From NCBI GenBank assembly GCA_943914115.1, contig CALUAU010000043.1, positions 1-14,638 of the forward strand: a stretch of DNA of 14,638 nucleotides, in the 5' to 3' direction. Of the stretch, positions 5,803-13,892 are shown piece by piece. Source of the stretch: an uncultured Microbacteriaceae bacterium (GTDB lineage: Bacteria; Actinomycetota; Actinomycetes; Actinomycetales; Microbacteriaceae). The notes under the pieces are model-generated. The model was not told where the DNA came from and made no database searches. It saw only the letters and a list, made by a program, of their open reading frames with translations. Every line of letters begins with the position of its first letter. The stretch's first letter is position 1. A program made the position numbers and the translations under genes.

Positions 5803-7023
5803 CTAGGGTTTCCGTTTGACGATGACGTTCATCGGTTCGGTAGTGACGTCTCCCACCGTGATGCTCACCCGGTAGCGACCGGGGGCAATGAGCCGCGAGC
5901 GGTGGTCATCAATCTTGATCGATCCCATGAACGATCCGTCGTACCCCACTGTGGCACCAGATTCGGGCGTGAATTCGAACACTCTGCCCGCGCGGGTGGC
6001 AGTCACTTTCACCTTTTCGCCAGGCACAAAACCGGTGGCTTCGATCGTGAGTTCATAACGACCGGTCACTTCGGTGCTGATCTGCTTCGAACCATCGGAT
6101 GCGTTGGCGAGCAGCAGGTCGAGTCGTTCGGCGACAATACCTCGATAGTTGTAGTTGTAGTGGGTTGTGTCTGGCAGTTCGATGATTTCAGCACCGGAAT
6201 AACCGCGCGATTGCCACTGCGCCACCGCTTTACGGCTCGCTTCGAGGGCCGACCAACCATTGGGGTCAGTGCCGTCAAGCAGACCCACAACGTACACGTA
6301 TGACATGTTTTCTCTGCCGGAGTCTGGGCGCGCGGGTTCATACGGGCCGGTGATCGCACCACCGCCACCGATGAAAGTGGCGGCGGTGTTGCGGGGCAGC
6401 CAGCCATTGCCACCTACAAGCAGATGGCGGGCCATGAACTCTGCCCCGCCCGAGTAGCCAACCAGCTGCACGTTCTGTGCTCCCGAAGCGGCGATGATCT
6501 CGCGCACCACTTCAGCGTATTCGTCGACTTCGCCACCCGGTGAGTCATCCATGTAGTCCCACCAGCTGGTGCCGGTCACACGTTTCGGCCCGCCGAGCGG
6601 AACGTCTTCACCGTGCGGATGCTCAAGAAATACGAGATCCATCCCCCGCGCGGCGGCTTCTTCATTGATGCGCTGCACATGACCGTTACCGACACCGGGC
6701 TCGTGAACGACCGACGCATCAACGTGTGGGTAGTGGAAGTTGGTGGTCTGGTCACCATCAAAGTAGAAGACCGTCCCGTTGTCACCATTTTCAAAATAGT
6801 GGTACTGCAGCATCCGACCGTTTTCGCCGGTGTACTCGTTGAAGGTGCCTTCAACGAGGGTCGATTCGGGCTGCGCGGGGCCGCTGCCGATGAAGCTCAC
6901 CGGCAGCCCATCGCTCTCAGCGGCCGCTGCCATGGCAGTAACAGCGGGGGTCGCCAAAAGCGCCCCGACGCACAGGGCCGAAACAATTCGTCGTGTAGCT
7001 CGGGTTCTCAGCAGCTCATTCAT
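5803..7023 (-). CDS. Secreted alpha/beta hydrolase with C-terminal beta-sandwich-like domain
   Basis: A 406-residue exported protein. The N-terminus has arginines then a hydrophobic core (residues about 10-31), with likely cleavage after AMA or the alanine run before ESDG. GYSGG (189-193) is the nucleophile elbow with Ser191; Asp250 or Asp253 and His288 (DTTHYNYN) are sensible triad partners. Residues about 318-406 form a separate, beta-rich domain (GRYELTIEATGFVPGEKVKV onward) that looks Ig-like and may bind wall or substrate. ATG 7023 is chosen over ATG 7068 because a GGGAGG site lies about 9 nt upstream and the signal peptide begins there. An esterase, lipase or peptidase role is possible; I do not recognise a named family. 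It leads a two-gene unit with the M1 peptidase. Confidence 0.82.
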   Translation of the reverse strand: MNELLRTRATRRIVSALCVGALLATPAVTAMAAAAESDGLPVSFIGSGPAQPESTLVEGTFNEYTGENGRMLQYHYFENGDNGTVFYFDGDQTTNFHYPHVDASVVHEPGVGNGHVQRINEEAAARGMDLVFLEHPHGEDVPLGGPKRVTGTSWWDYMDDSPGGEVDEYAEVVREIIAASGAQNVQLVGYSGGAEFMARHLLVGGNGWLPRNTAATFIGGGGAITGPYEPARPDSGRENMSYVYVVGLLDGTDPNGWSALEASRKAVAQWQSRGYSGAEIIELPDTTHYNYNYRGIVAERLDLLLANASDGSKQISTEVTGRYELTIEATGFVPGEKVKVTATRAGRVFEFTPESGATVGYDGSFMGSIKIDDHRSRLIAPGRYRVSITVGDVTTEPMNVIVKRKP

Positions 7024-7400
7024 TGTGTTGTCCTCCCAAATCCTCCTGTGAGCATCGCCGATGCGCATCGTGTCGTGCCTGCTGCCGCATCACACCGCGA
7101 CCACTCCTCTTTGAGTGAGTCGCATAGAAACGAAATGCGGCTGAGCCCGTGGCTCGCGGCGATCATAGTCAGTTGCTGTTACCGCTGCACCATAGTTGAC
7201 GAAACTTCGCCCGAGCATCAATAACCCTGACCGCGAGTTCGCGGACATCAATTCTGATGCTCGGGTGACGCATTGATGGCCGCCATAACTGCGCGGTAGC
7301 CTCAAGCAACATTCAACCAATGGGCTTCGAAGCTCAGTCCCTCAACTTCCATCCCCGTGTGGGCAACGTCGCCGCACGGCAACCGAAACGAAGGCGTCTC
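7024..7400. promoter_or_regulatory. Divergent control region between secreted hydrolase and importer operon
   Basis: No gene is supported here. Two ribosome-site-like stretches, AGGAGGA and GGGAGGA, stand 10 nt apart just before the hydrolase ATG. Small hairpins occur at 7121-7139 (CGCAT/ATGCG) and 7143-7155 (GAGCC/GGCTC), which would lie in the hydrolase leader. TATGAT read on the - strand (7162-7167) is a fair -10 for the hydrolase, with only a poor -35. On the + strand TTGACG (7196-7201) is the best -35 for the importer operon, but its -10 (near CAATAA, 7219-7224) is weak and overlaps the left arm of the dyad. GAAGG (7390-7394) is the ribosome site for the binding protein. Confidence 0.5.
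7210..7265. promoter_or_regulatory. Concentric double inverted repeat, candidate operator
   Basis: Outer arms CCCGAGCATCA (7210-7220) and TGATGCTCGGG (7255-7265) are perfect reverse complements. Inside, CCGCGA-GT-TCGCGG (7231-7244) is a second perfect dyad. Both share one centre (between 7237 and 7238), with 10-nt spacers on each side. It lies 135 bp before the importer operon and overlaps its best -35/-10 candidate. It could be a regulator site, a cruciform or an RNA leader hairpin. Confidence 0.6.
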
Positions 7401-9236
7401 ATGGAAAAACACAGTCCTCGGCCGAACCCGATTCGACGTCAATCGAATCGCCTCCTAGCCGGTGTGGCCGGCGCTGCCTTGGCAGTGGGTGGATTTGGTG
7501 TCAGCGCGACAGCTGCCGCCGCTAGCACCAGCACTGACCAGGTGATCAATATCGCACTCACCTCTGACGTTGACTCGGTCAACCCCTTTATCGGCGTGCT
7601 TGCTGACGCCATGCACATCCATCGCATCCAATATGAGCCGCTGGTGGCATGGGGTCCTGAAGACAACGCCGAGCACCCGGCCCTTGCGCAAGAGTGGCAA
7701 TCGAATGACGATGGCACCACCTGGACCTACAAGCTCGAAGAGGGCGCAAAGTGGTCGGATGGTGAGACGATCACTTCTGAAGATGTCGAGTGGACCTACA
7801 ACGCAATTCTCGAAAATGAGTCGCTGAGTTCAGCGTTCGGCGCCTACGCCAGCAACGTTGAAAACGTTGCTGCAGTCGATGACTACACGGTTGAAATCCA
7901 GCTCTCCGAACCACAGTCAGCAAACCCCGGCACCGATATTCCGATTGTTCCCGAGCATGTCTGGTCGACGATTGACGATCCGGCAGCTCACCCCAACGAC
8001 AAGGATGTGGTTGGTTCGGGCCCCTTCCAGGTCACCAGCTACTCGGTTTCAAGCGGCATCCAAATGACTGCCAACCCGCACTACCGCGGCGGCGAGCCCG
8101 CGTTTGGCGGCATAAACTTCGTGCCCTATAAAAACACCGATGCCGCGGTGCAGGCATTGAAAGCTGGTGAGATCGACATGATCAGCGGCCTCACCACTGC
8201 CCAGTACGAGGCGCTACAGAAAGACGAGAAGATTGAAGTTGTCGCGGCATCAGGTCGCGGATTCCGCGGCGTACAAATCAACCCCGGCGCCACCGACATC
8301 AACGGGAATCCGATGGGAGACGGCCACGAGGTGCTCCACGACGTCAAGTTCCGCCAGGCGCTCGTGCACGCGATCGACCGCGATTCGCTCAACGAGCGAG
8401 TGCTGAAGGGTTACGGCACGACCGGAACCGGTTTGATCCCACCGCTCTACCCGAACTTCTACGTGGAGCCCGGAACTTCGGGGCTGCTGGAGTTTGATCT
8501 CGACAAAGCCAACCAGCTGCTTGATGAGGCCGGTTATCAGCGCGGTGCCGACGGGGTTCGCACCGACCACGATGGCAACCCCATCAAGCTTCGCGTGTAC
8601 TCCTACGAACACGCTTCAGCGCAGCAGACGATCGACCTGATTGCTGGTGGGCTCGACGAGATCGGCATCAAAACCGAACTGAACGTCACCTCGATGGGGC
8701 AGTACAACGACGACACCGTGATGGGTAACTACGATATCTACGTCAGTGGCTGGACAGTGCGCCCCAACCCCGATTACCTGTTCGGTATGAACACCTGCGA
8801 CTCACGCCCGGCCGCCGATGGTTCAGGAGCCACCAGCCTCGCGGGCTACTGCAACGAAGAGTTCGACAAGCTCTATGCACAGCAGGCATCTGAAACCGAT
8901 CCGGATGCCCGAGCCGAGCTGATGAAGCAGATGCAGCTCGATATCGAGCAGGCCGCGATCTTCCCCGTCTTCTTCTACCCCGACACTTTCCAGGCCTACC
9001 GCAGCGACAAGCTTGAAAACGTCGTACCTCAGCCTGCTGAAGGCGGCGCAATCCTCATGCAAAACGGGGCCTGGAGCCTAGCCGCGGCAAAGCCTGTGGG
9101 TGGCGGCGACGGCGGTGCTGCGGGTGGAAACTCGACCGGTATTTGGATCGGTGCCGGTGCCGCTGTAGCAGTCATCGCAGGGCTGCTGTTCTTGAACTCG
9201 CGCCGCAAGAAGGCGTCGGCAGAAGAACGCGAATAA
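7401..9236 (+). CDS. ABC transporter substrate-binding protein, family 5 (peptide type), with C-terminal membrane anchor
   Basis: A 611-residue extracytoplasmic receptor of the SBP_bac_5 (DppA/OppA) family that delivers peptides to the permeases encoded next. The mature part begins near DQVINIALTSDVDSVNPFIG, the usual first strand, and includes the family stretches LEEGAKWSDGETITSEDV and KFRQALVHAIDRD. ATG 7401 has GAAGG six bases upstream and is followed by an arginine-containing signal peptide (about residues 10-41); an in-frame ATG at 7320 lacks a ribosome site. The signal peptide has no lipobox cysteine. Instead a Gly-rich linker (about 565-579) leads to one C-terminal hydrophobic helix and RRKK, implying a membrane-anchored C-terminus. 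The gene is 18 bp before the first permease. The exact peptide bound is unknown. Confidence 0.93.
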   Translation: MEKHSPRPNPIRRQSNRLLAGVAGAALAVGGFGVSATAAAASTSTDQVINIALTSDVDSVNPFIGVLADAMHIHRIQYEPLVAWGPEDNAEHPALAQEWQSNDDGTTWTYKLEEGAKWSDGETITSEDVEWTYNAILENESLSSAFGAYASNVENVAAVDDYTVEIQLSEPQSANPGTDIPIVPEHVWSTIDDPAAHPNDKDVVGSGPFQVTSYSVSSGIQMTANPHYRGGEPAFGGINFVPYKNTDAAVQALKAGEIDMISGLTTAQYEALQKDEKIEVVAASGRGFRGVQINPGATDINGNPMGDGHEVLHDVKFRQALVHAIDRDSLNERVLKGYGTTGTGLIPPLYPNFYVEPGTSGLLEFDLDKANQLLDEAGYQRGADGVRTDHDGNPIKLRVYSYEHASAQQTIDLIAGGLDEIGIKTELNVTSMGQYNDDTVMGNYDIYVSGWTVRPNPDYLFGMNTCDSRPAADGSGATSLAGYCNEEFDKLYAQQASETDPDARAELMKQMQLDIEQAAIFPVFFYPDTFQAYRSDKLENVVPQPAEGGAILMQNGAWSLAAAKPVGGGDGGAAGGNSTGIWIGAGAAVAVIAGLLFLNSRRKKASAEERE

Positions 9237-9254
9237 TCACGGTGAAGGTAGCTC

Positions 9255-10319
9255 ATGAGTGACACAAACCGTGTCCAGCCGGAACCGTCGGAGCAGGTCG
9301 ACCTGCCCGACGGTTCCCAGGTGGACATTGACGAACCCAAATCACGCAGCTCTTGGCCGCGGTTCATTCTTGCCAGAGCGGGTGGCGCAGCCATCTCAAT
9401 GGTGATGGTGGTCGTGGTGGGGTTCTTCGCGTTCCGCATCCTGCCCGGCGACCCCGTGCGGATGCTCGCGCAAGACCGCCGCACCACGCCCGAGCAGCTC
9501 GCGGCCCTGCGAGCCGAGCACGGGCTGGATGCGCCACTGTTTGAACAGTTCATCCGATATGTGAAGGGCCTCGCCACAGGCGACCTCGGTTCATCGCTGG
9601 TGTATCAGCAAGACGTCACGCAGCTGATCGGCGAGCGTTTTTGGCCAACCATCCTGCTCACCGGCACGGCCTCGCTCATCGCTGTCGTGGTTGGGCTTGC
9701 TATTGGGCAGCGGGCGGCGTGGCGACGCGGCACCGCCTTCGACAATGTCAATATGGGCATCGCGCTCACACTCTGGTCGGTACCCACCTTCTGGCTGGGC
9801 CTCATTCTGATCATGGTGTTCGGCGGGATGCTCGGATGGCTCCCCACTGGCGGGATGACCTCGCCCGGTTCCCGTCTCACCGGAATCGACCATGCGATTG
9901 ATGTGGCGCGCCACCTGGTGCTCCCCGCGCTCGCCATGGGTGCGGTGTCATACGCCCACTACCTGCTGGTCATGCGCGCGTCGCTGCTGGAAGAACTGCC
10001 GAAAGACTACCTCCTGACCGCTCGTGCCAAAGGTCTGCGTGAAGACCTGGTACGTCAGCGTCACGCCGTACCCAACGCACTGCTACCAACCATCACCGTC
10101 ATTTTCATGACGATCGGCGGCCTCATTGGTGGCGCGGTGACCGTTGAGACCGTGTTTTCGTGGCCGGGGCTTGGATACCTCACCTTCCAAGCCTTGAACT
10201 CATCCGATTTCCCACTCTTGCAGGGCACCTTCGTGGTGTTTTCGGGCGTGGTCATCCTGATGAATTTCTTGGCAGACATCGCCTATCGCATTATTGATCC
10301 GAGGTTGAGAACGTCATGA
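9255..10319 (+). CDS. ABC transporter permease, DppB/OppB type
   Basis: A 354-residue inner membrane permease, one half of the importer channel. It carries the DppB hallmarks FRILPGDPVRML after the first helix, GLDAPLFEQFIRYVKGLATGDLG in the following loop, and the EAA loop that contacts the ATPase (LTARAKGLREDLVRQRHAVP). VETVFSWPGLGYL near the end is also typical. The start has GAAGG seven bases upstream. About 35 hydrophilic, acidic residues precede the first helix, longer than in most DppB proteins. The stop overlaps the next start as ATGA, suggesting coupled translation. Confidence 0.94.
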   Translation: MSDTNRVQPEPSEQVDLPDGSQVDIDEPKSRSSWPRFILARAGGAAISMVMVVVVGFFAFRILPGDPVRMLAQDRRTTPEQLAALRAEHGLDAPLFEQFIRYVKGLATGDLGSSLVYQQDVTQLIGERFWPTILLTGTASLIAVVVGLAIGQRAAWRRGTAFDNVNMGIALTLWSVPTFWLGLILIMVFGGMLGWLPTGGMTSPGSRLTGIDHAIDVARHLVLPALAMGAVSYAHYLLVMRASLLEELPKDYLLTARAKGLREDLVRQRHAVPNALLPTITVIFMTIGGLIGGAVTVETVFSWPGLGYLTFQALNSSDFPLLQGTFVVFSGVVILMNFLADIAYRIIDPRLRTS

Positions 10320-11227
10320 CTACCCTGCAATCCGCGCCGGTGCGTAATGGGGCGCTCCAGCGGAATCTGTCTCGCCTTCAGGGCTTTTGGAAAGAGTATG
10401 TTGGTCAGGCTTCGGGCATTGTCGGGCTCGTGCTGATTGTGCTGTGCGTTACCGCAGCACTCGCAGCTCCCCTGCTCTTTCCCGCCGACTCGCTCAGCGT
10501 CGCCAGAACGAACAACCCGCCGAACCTGCCGCCGAGCGGTGAGTTCCTCCTCGGCACCGACAATCGCGGGATCGATGTGCTCGCCCAGCTTATCTGGGGT
10601 GCGCGCGCTTCACTGCTTGTCGGCTTCGCCGCAACCGCAATCTCGATGGTCGTCGGCACCATTTTTGGAATGGCGGCCGGCCATTTCCAGGGGTTCACCC
10701 AGGCTGTGCTCATGCGCATCATTGATTTCTTCCTAGTGATCCCCTCGCTCGTGCTGGCGATTACCCTTTCGGCAGTCATCGGGTCGGGGCTCACCACCAT
10801 CATCATTGCTATCGGGGTAACCGGGTGGGCAAGCACTGCCCGTGTGGTGCGGTCGCAAACCATGCAAATCGAGACGCAGGCGTATATCGAGCGTGCTCGA
10901 GCACTCGGTGCCGGTAGCCCGCACATCCTCATGCGTCATGTGCTCCCCGGTGTTATGCCGCTTGTGCTTGCCAACACCACGCTTACTGTGGCCCTTGCGG
11001 TAATTACCGAATCGACCCTCTCGTTCCTCGGGCTGGGCGACCCCAGCACCGTCTCGTGGGGCTCAATGCTGAAAGGCGCTATGGATGCGGGGGCGGCAAC
11101 CGCAGGCTATTGGTGGGTTGTACTTTCGCCCGGTATCGCCATCGTGATCGCGGTATTGGCGTTCACACTGGTGGGTCGAGCAATGGAATCAGTCTTTAAC
11201 CCCGCGTTGAGAGGCGGTGCAAAGTGA
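10316..11227 (+). CDS. ABC transporter permease, DppC/OppC type
   Basis: A 303-residue inner membrane permease, partner of the upstream DppB-like protein. FLLGTDNRGIDVLAQLIWGA (the DppC GTDxxGRDxLSR region, here with GID) and the EAA loop YIERARALGAGSPHILMRHV identify it, together with ITESTLSFLGLGDP near the C-terminus. Its ATG overlaps the previous TGA by four bases, and its own TGA overlaps the GTG of the ATPase gene in the same way. Confidence 0.94.
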   Translation: MTTLQSAPVRNGALQRNLSRLQGFWKEYVGQASGIVGLVLIVLCVTAALAAPLLFPADSLSVARTNNPPNLPPSGEFLLGTDNRGIDVLAQLIWGARASLLVGFAATAISMVVGTIFGMAAGHFQGFTQAVLMRIIDFFLVIPSLVLAITLSAVIGSGLTTIIIAIGVTGWASTARVVRSQTMQIETQAYIERARALGAGSPHILMRHVLPGVMPLVLANTTLTVALAVITESTLSFLGLGDPSTVSWGSMLKGAMDAGAATAGYWWVVLSPGIAIVIAVLAFTLVGRAMESVFNPALRGGAK

Positions 11228-12960
11228 ACAAGCTCGAGTTCAACAACGTCACGATCCGCTACGAACAGCGGGCCGGCTCGAATCGCCGTGCGATAGCTGC
11301 CGTCAAAAACGTCTCACTGGCGGTGAAAGAGGGCGGTGCGCTCGGGCTGGCCGGCGAATCGGGTAGTGGCAAGTCAACCCTCGCAATGAGCGTGCTGCGG
11401 CTACTACCCAAGAACGCCAAAATCGAAGGCGAAATTCTACTCAACGGCGAGCCAGTTGCCGACATGAGTTGGGGTCGGCTGCGCGTTGTACGCTGGACCG
11501 AGGCCGCGGTGGTGTTCCAAGGCGCAATGCACGCGCTCAACCCGGTGAAGCGAGTCAACGAGCAGATCGCAGAAGCGATTGAACTGCACGCCGTTGACGA
11601 ACTCGCGCAGCTGAAAGATCCGAAGCGTCGCGCCGAGCGAGTGAACGAGCTGCTGCGCCAGGTTGACCTTACCCCTGCCAAGGGCAGGTCATTCCCCCAC
11701 CAGCTTTCTGGCGGGCAAAAACAGCGCGTGATGATTGCAATGGCGCTGGCTTGCGAACCGAACGTGATCATCGCCGATGAACCCACCACCGCGCTCGATG
11801 TCATCGTCCAGGCGCAGGTGCTCGACCTACTCAAAGCCAAAGCGGCCGAACGCAACCTCACACTGCTCATGATCAGCCACGACCTCACCGTCCTGGCAAC
11901 GGTGTGTGACGAAATCGGTGTCATTTACAAGGGCGAGCTCATCGAGCACGGCCCCAGTGATGAAGTGTTGACGAACCCACAGCATCCCCATACCGCGAAA
12001 CTTGCCGCAGCGTTTCCGTTGATTGGCGACCCGAAATCGAGGCTTTCGCTGCCTAGCTACACGGCCCCGGATGCCCCAACCGCCGGCCCCAATGTGAAGC
12101 TCACCGAGGCGGTTCGGCAGATCGAATCGTTTGCCGACCTGTCGACCCAGAGCATCTCGCTCGACCAGGTCACGCTCGCTGCACGCGATCTATCGGTCGA
12201 GTTTGGGCGCGGCAGCACCCACAATATCGCGGTCAACAAGGTGAACCTCACCTGCCGTCCCGGCGAGATAATTGCGTTGGTGGGTCAATCGGGTTCGGGT
12301 AAAACCACCCTCGCCCGCACCCTGCTCGGTCTCCAGCAACTCACCGATGGCGAAGTGATGTATCGCGGCGAACCCCTACCAACCAGGCAGCGCCACCTCA
12401 AGGAATATCGGCGCAAAGTGCAATATGTGTTGCAAGACCCAATGGCAGCGCTCAACAGTCGGCACACCGTATATGAGCAGGTTGCCGAGGGCATCCGAGT
12501 ACAGGGAATTAAGGGCGATGAACGCGAACTTGTTGCCCGGGCCTTGGCCGCCGCCGAACTCGACCCGCCCGAAGAGTTCTTTAACTCATATCCGTTTGAG
12601 CTCTCTGGTGGCCAGCGGCAGCGAGTGGTCATCGCGGGCGCGCTCGCGCTCGACCCCGAGTTCATCATCGCCGATGAGCCAGTTGCGAGCTTGGATGCGT
12701 CCGTACGCGCCGGTGTACTCGCACTCTTTTTGCGGTTACGCAGCGAACGAGGGCTCGGAGCGCTCATCATCACGCACGACCTCGGACTGGCGTGGAACAT
12801 CGCCGACCGTGTCGCAGTGATGTACCGCGGTGAAATCGTTGAGCACGGCCCTGTCGACGAAGTGCTCCTCGACCCGCAACACCCTTACACGCGCAAGCTC
12901 CTCTCGGTTGTCCCCACCAGCAAATCAACCGACATCACCGCAGAACGGGAAGGAATCTAA
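11224..12960 (+). CDS. Fused double ABC ATPase of peptide importer (DppD-DppF type)
   Basis: A 578-residue cytosolic protein with two complete nucleotide-binding domains in one chain, replacing separate DppD and DppF subunits. Domain 1: Walker A GESGSGKST (44-52), Q-loop Gln99, signature LSGGQ (161-165), Walker B VIIADEP (181-187), switch His219. Domain 2: GQSGSGKTT (354-362), Gln404, LSGGQ (460-464), FIIADEP (480-486), His518. Each half ends with the oligopeptide-ATPase tail (NPQHPHTAKL and DPQHPYTRKL), so both are of the Opp family. All catalytic residues are intact, including both Walker B glutamates. The GTG start at 11224 overlaps the preceding TGA; this is the only start that fits the normal N-terminus. 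Such fusions are common in actinobacteria. Confidence 0.94.
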   Translation: MNKLEFNNVTIRYEQRAGSNRRAIAAVKNVSLAVKEGGALGLAGESGSGKSTLAMSVLRLLPKNAKIEGEILLNGEPVADMSWGRLRVVRWTEAAVVFQGAMHALNPVKRVNEQIAEAIELHAVDELAQLKDPKRRAERVNELLRQVDLTPAKGRSFPHQLSGGQKQRVMIAMALACEPNVIIADEPTTALDVIVQAQVLDLLKAKAAERNLTLLMISHDLTVLATVCDEIGVIYKGELIEHGPSDEVLTNPQHPHTAKLAAAFPLIGDPKSRLSLPSYTAPDAPTAGPNVKLTEAVRQIESFADLSTQSISLDQVTLAARDLSVEFGRGSTHNIAVNKVNLTCRPGEIIALVGQSGSGKTTLARTLLGLQQLTDGEVMYRGEPLPTRQRHLKEYRRKVQYVLQDPMAALNSRHTVYEQVAEGIRVQGIKGDERELVARALAAAELDPPEEFFNSYPFELSGGQRQRVVIAGALALDPEFIIADEPVASLDASVRAGVLALFLRLRSERGLGALIITHDLGLAWNIADRVAVMYRGEIVEHGPVDEVLLDPQHPYTRKLLSVVPTSKSTDITAEREGI

Positions 12961-13892
12961 TGACCTCGCACCCTGCACTTCGCCCGCTGCAGCGTGGCGA
13001 CCGAGTGGCCCTCATCAGCACCTCAATTCCTCCCACTCCAGATCTCGTCGACGAGTCACTGGCAATTCTGGATGCGTGGGGGCTTGAGCCCGTTCTCGGT
13101 AAGCACGCACTCGACCGGCATCCACGCGCCGCCTACCTCGCTGGTCTCGACCAAGATCGGGCGCAAGACCTCACCGAAGCCTGGCTAGACAGCTCGATCG
13201 ACGCGATCTTTTGTTTGCGCGGAGGCTATGGCACCCTTCGCATGGTTGACCACCTCGACCCCGATCTGCTGCGAACAGCCAAGCCAAAGCCGCTGATCGG
13301 TTCGAGCGACCTCACGGCTGTGCACGAATATTGGGAGCAGCACCTGCGGGTGCCCACCTGGTTTGCTCCGATGTTCGCGACGTTTGATCTGCTGCGCTCA
13401 ACCCACAATGTCGAAAAGCTCCACGAAGCAGTTTTCGGTGACTACCACAGCGCTTCACTCACCTCGCCCGATGCGGTGACCGTCCAGGAAGGCACCGCTG
13501 AGGGCACCCTCACCGGCGGCACCCTGAGCCTCATTCGACAGGCACGCGGCATGAACATCTTCCCGCCCGAAACACAAAATGCTGACGGCAAAATTGTTCT
13601 GCTCGAAGACGTCAGTGAAGAGCCGTGGCGGCTGGATGGTCAGCTGCTGACCCTGGTTCGTTCGGGATACTTTGACGGAGTTGCAGGCATCGGTCTCGGC
13701 ACCTGGGAGAAGTGTGGCGACCCCGAGCAGGTGATGTTCGTGCTCGAAGACTATTTGAAACCGCTCGGTGTTCCCATCGTCGCGGGGCTTCCATTTGGCC
13801 ATGGTAAACAGGTTCAGCCCGTCCCGCTGGGGGTGCGGGCCCGGCTGATCGCCGAGGGTGACAACCCCCGAATTGAGATCGTCAATGACTAG
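12960..13892 (+). CDS. S66 family LD-carboxypeptidase / MccF-like serine peptidase
   Basis: A 310-residue cytosolic serine peptidase of family S66. LdcA members remove the terminal D-Ala from murein tetrapeptides; MccF members inactivate microcin C-type peptide-nucleotides. The triad is visible: Ser116 in IGSSDLTA (113-120), Glu216 in VLLEDVSEEPWR (213-224) and His281 in GLPFGHGKQ (276-284). FCLRGGYGT (84-92) is the conserved N-domain motif. Length matches the family. The ATG overlaps the last A of the ATPase stop, with GAAGGA upstream. Location behind a peptide importer suits both roles: trimming imported murein peptides or detoxifying an imported antibiotic. The DapE neighbour tilts me to the murein reading, with moderate confidence. 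Confidence 0.92.
   Translation: MTSHPALRPLQRGDRVALISTSIPPTPDLVDESLAILDAWGLEPVLGKHALDRHPRAAYLAGLDQDRAQDLTEAWLDSSIDAIFCLRGGYGTLRMVDHLDPDLLRTAKPKPLIGSSDLTAVHEYWEQHLRVPTWFAPMFATFDLLRSTHNVEKLHEAVFGDYHSASLTSPDAVTVQEGTAEGTLTGGTLSLIRQARGMNIFPPETQNADGKIVLLEDVSEEPWRLDGQLLTLVRSGYFDGVAGIGLGTWEKCGDPEQVMFVLEDYLKPLGVPIVAGLPFGHGKQVQPVPLGVRARLIAEGDNPRIEIVND

Noticed and set aside
7090..7320. Small - strand gene of 76 codons in the divergent control region
   Set aside because: No recognised domain or ribosome site, and it spans the double dyad and promoter candidates.
7320..7400. Earlier start (ATG 7320) for the binding protein
   Set aside because: No ribosome site there, and it would bury the signal peptide behind 27 extra residues; ATG 7401 has both.
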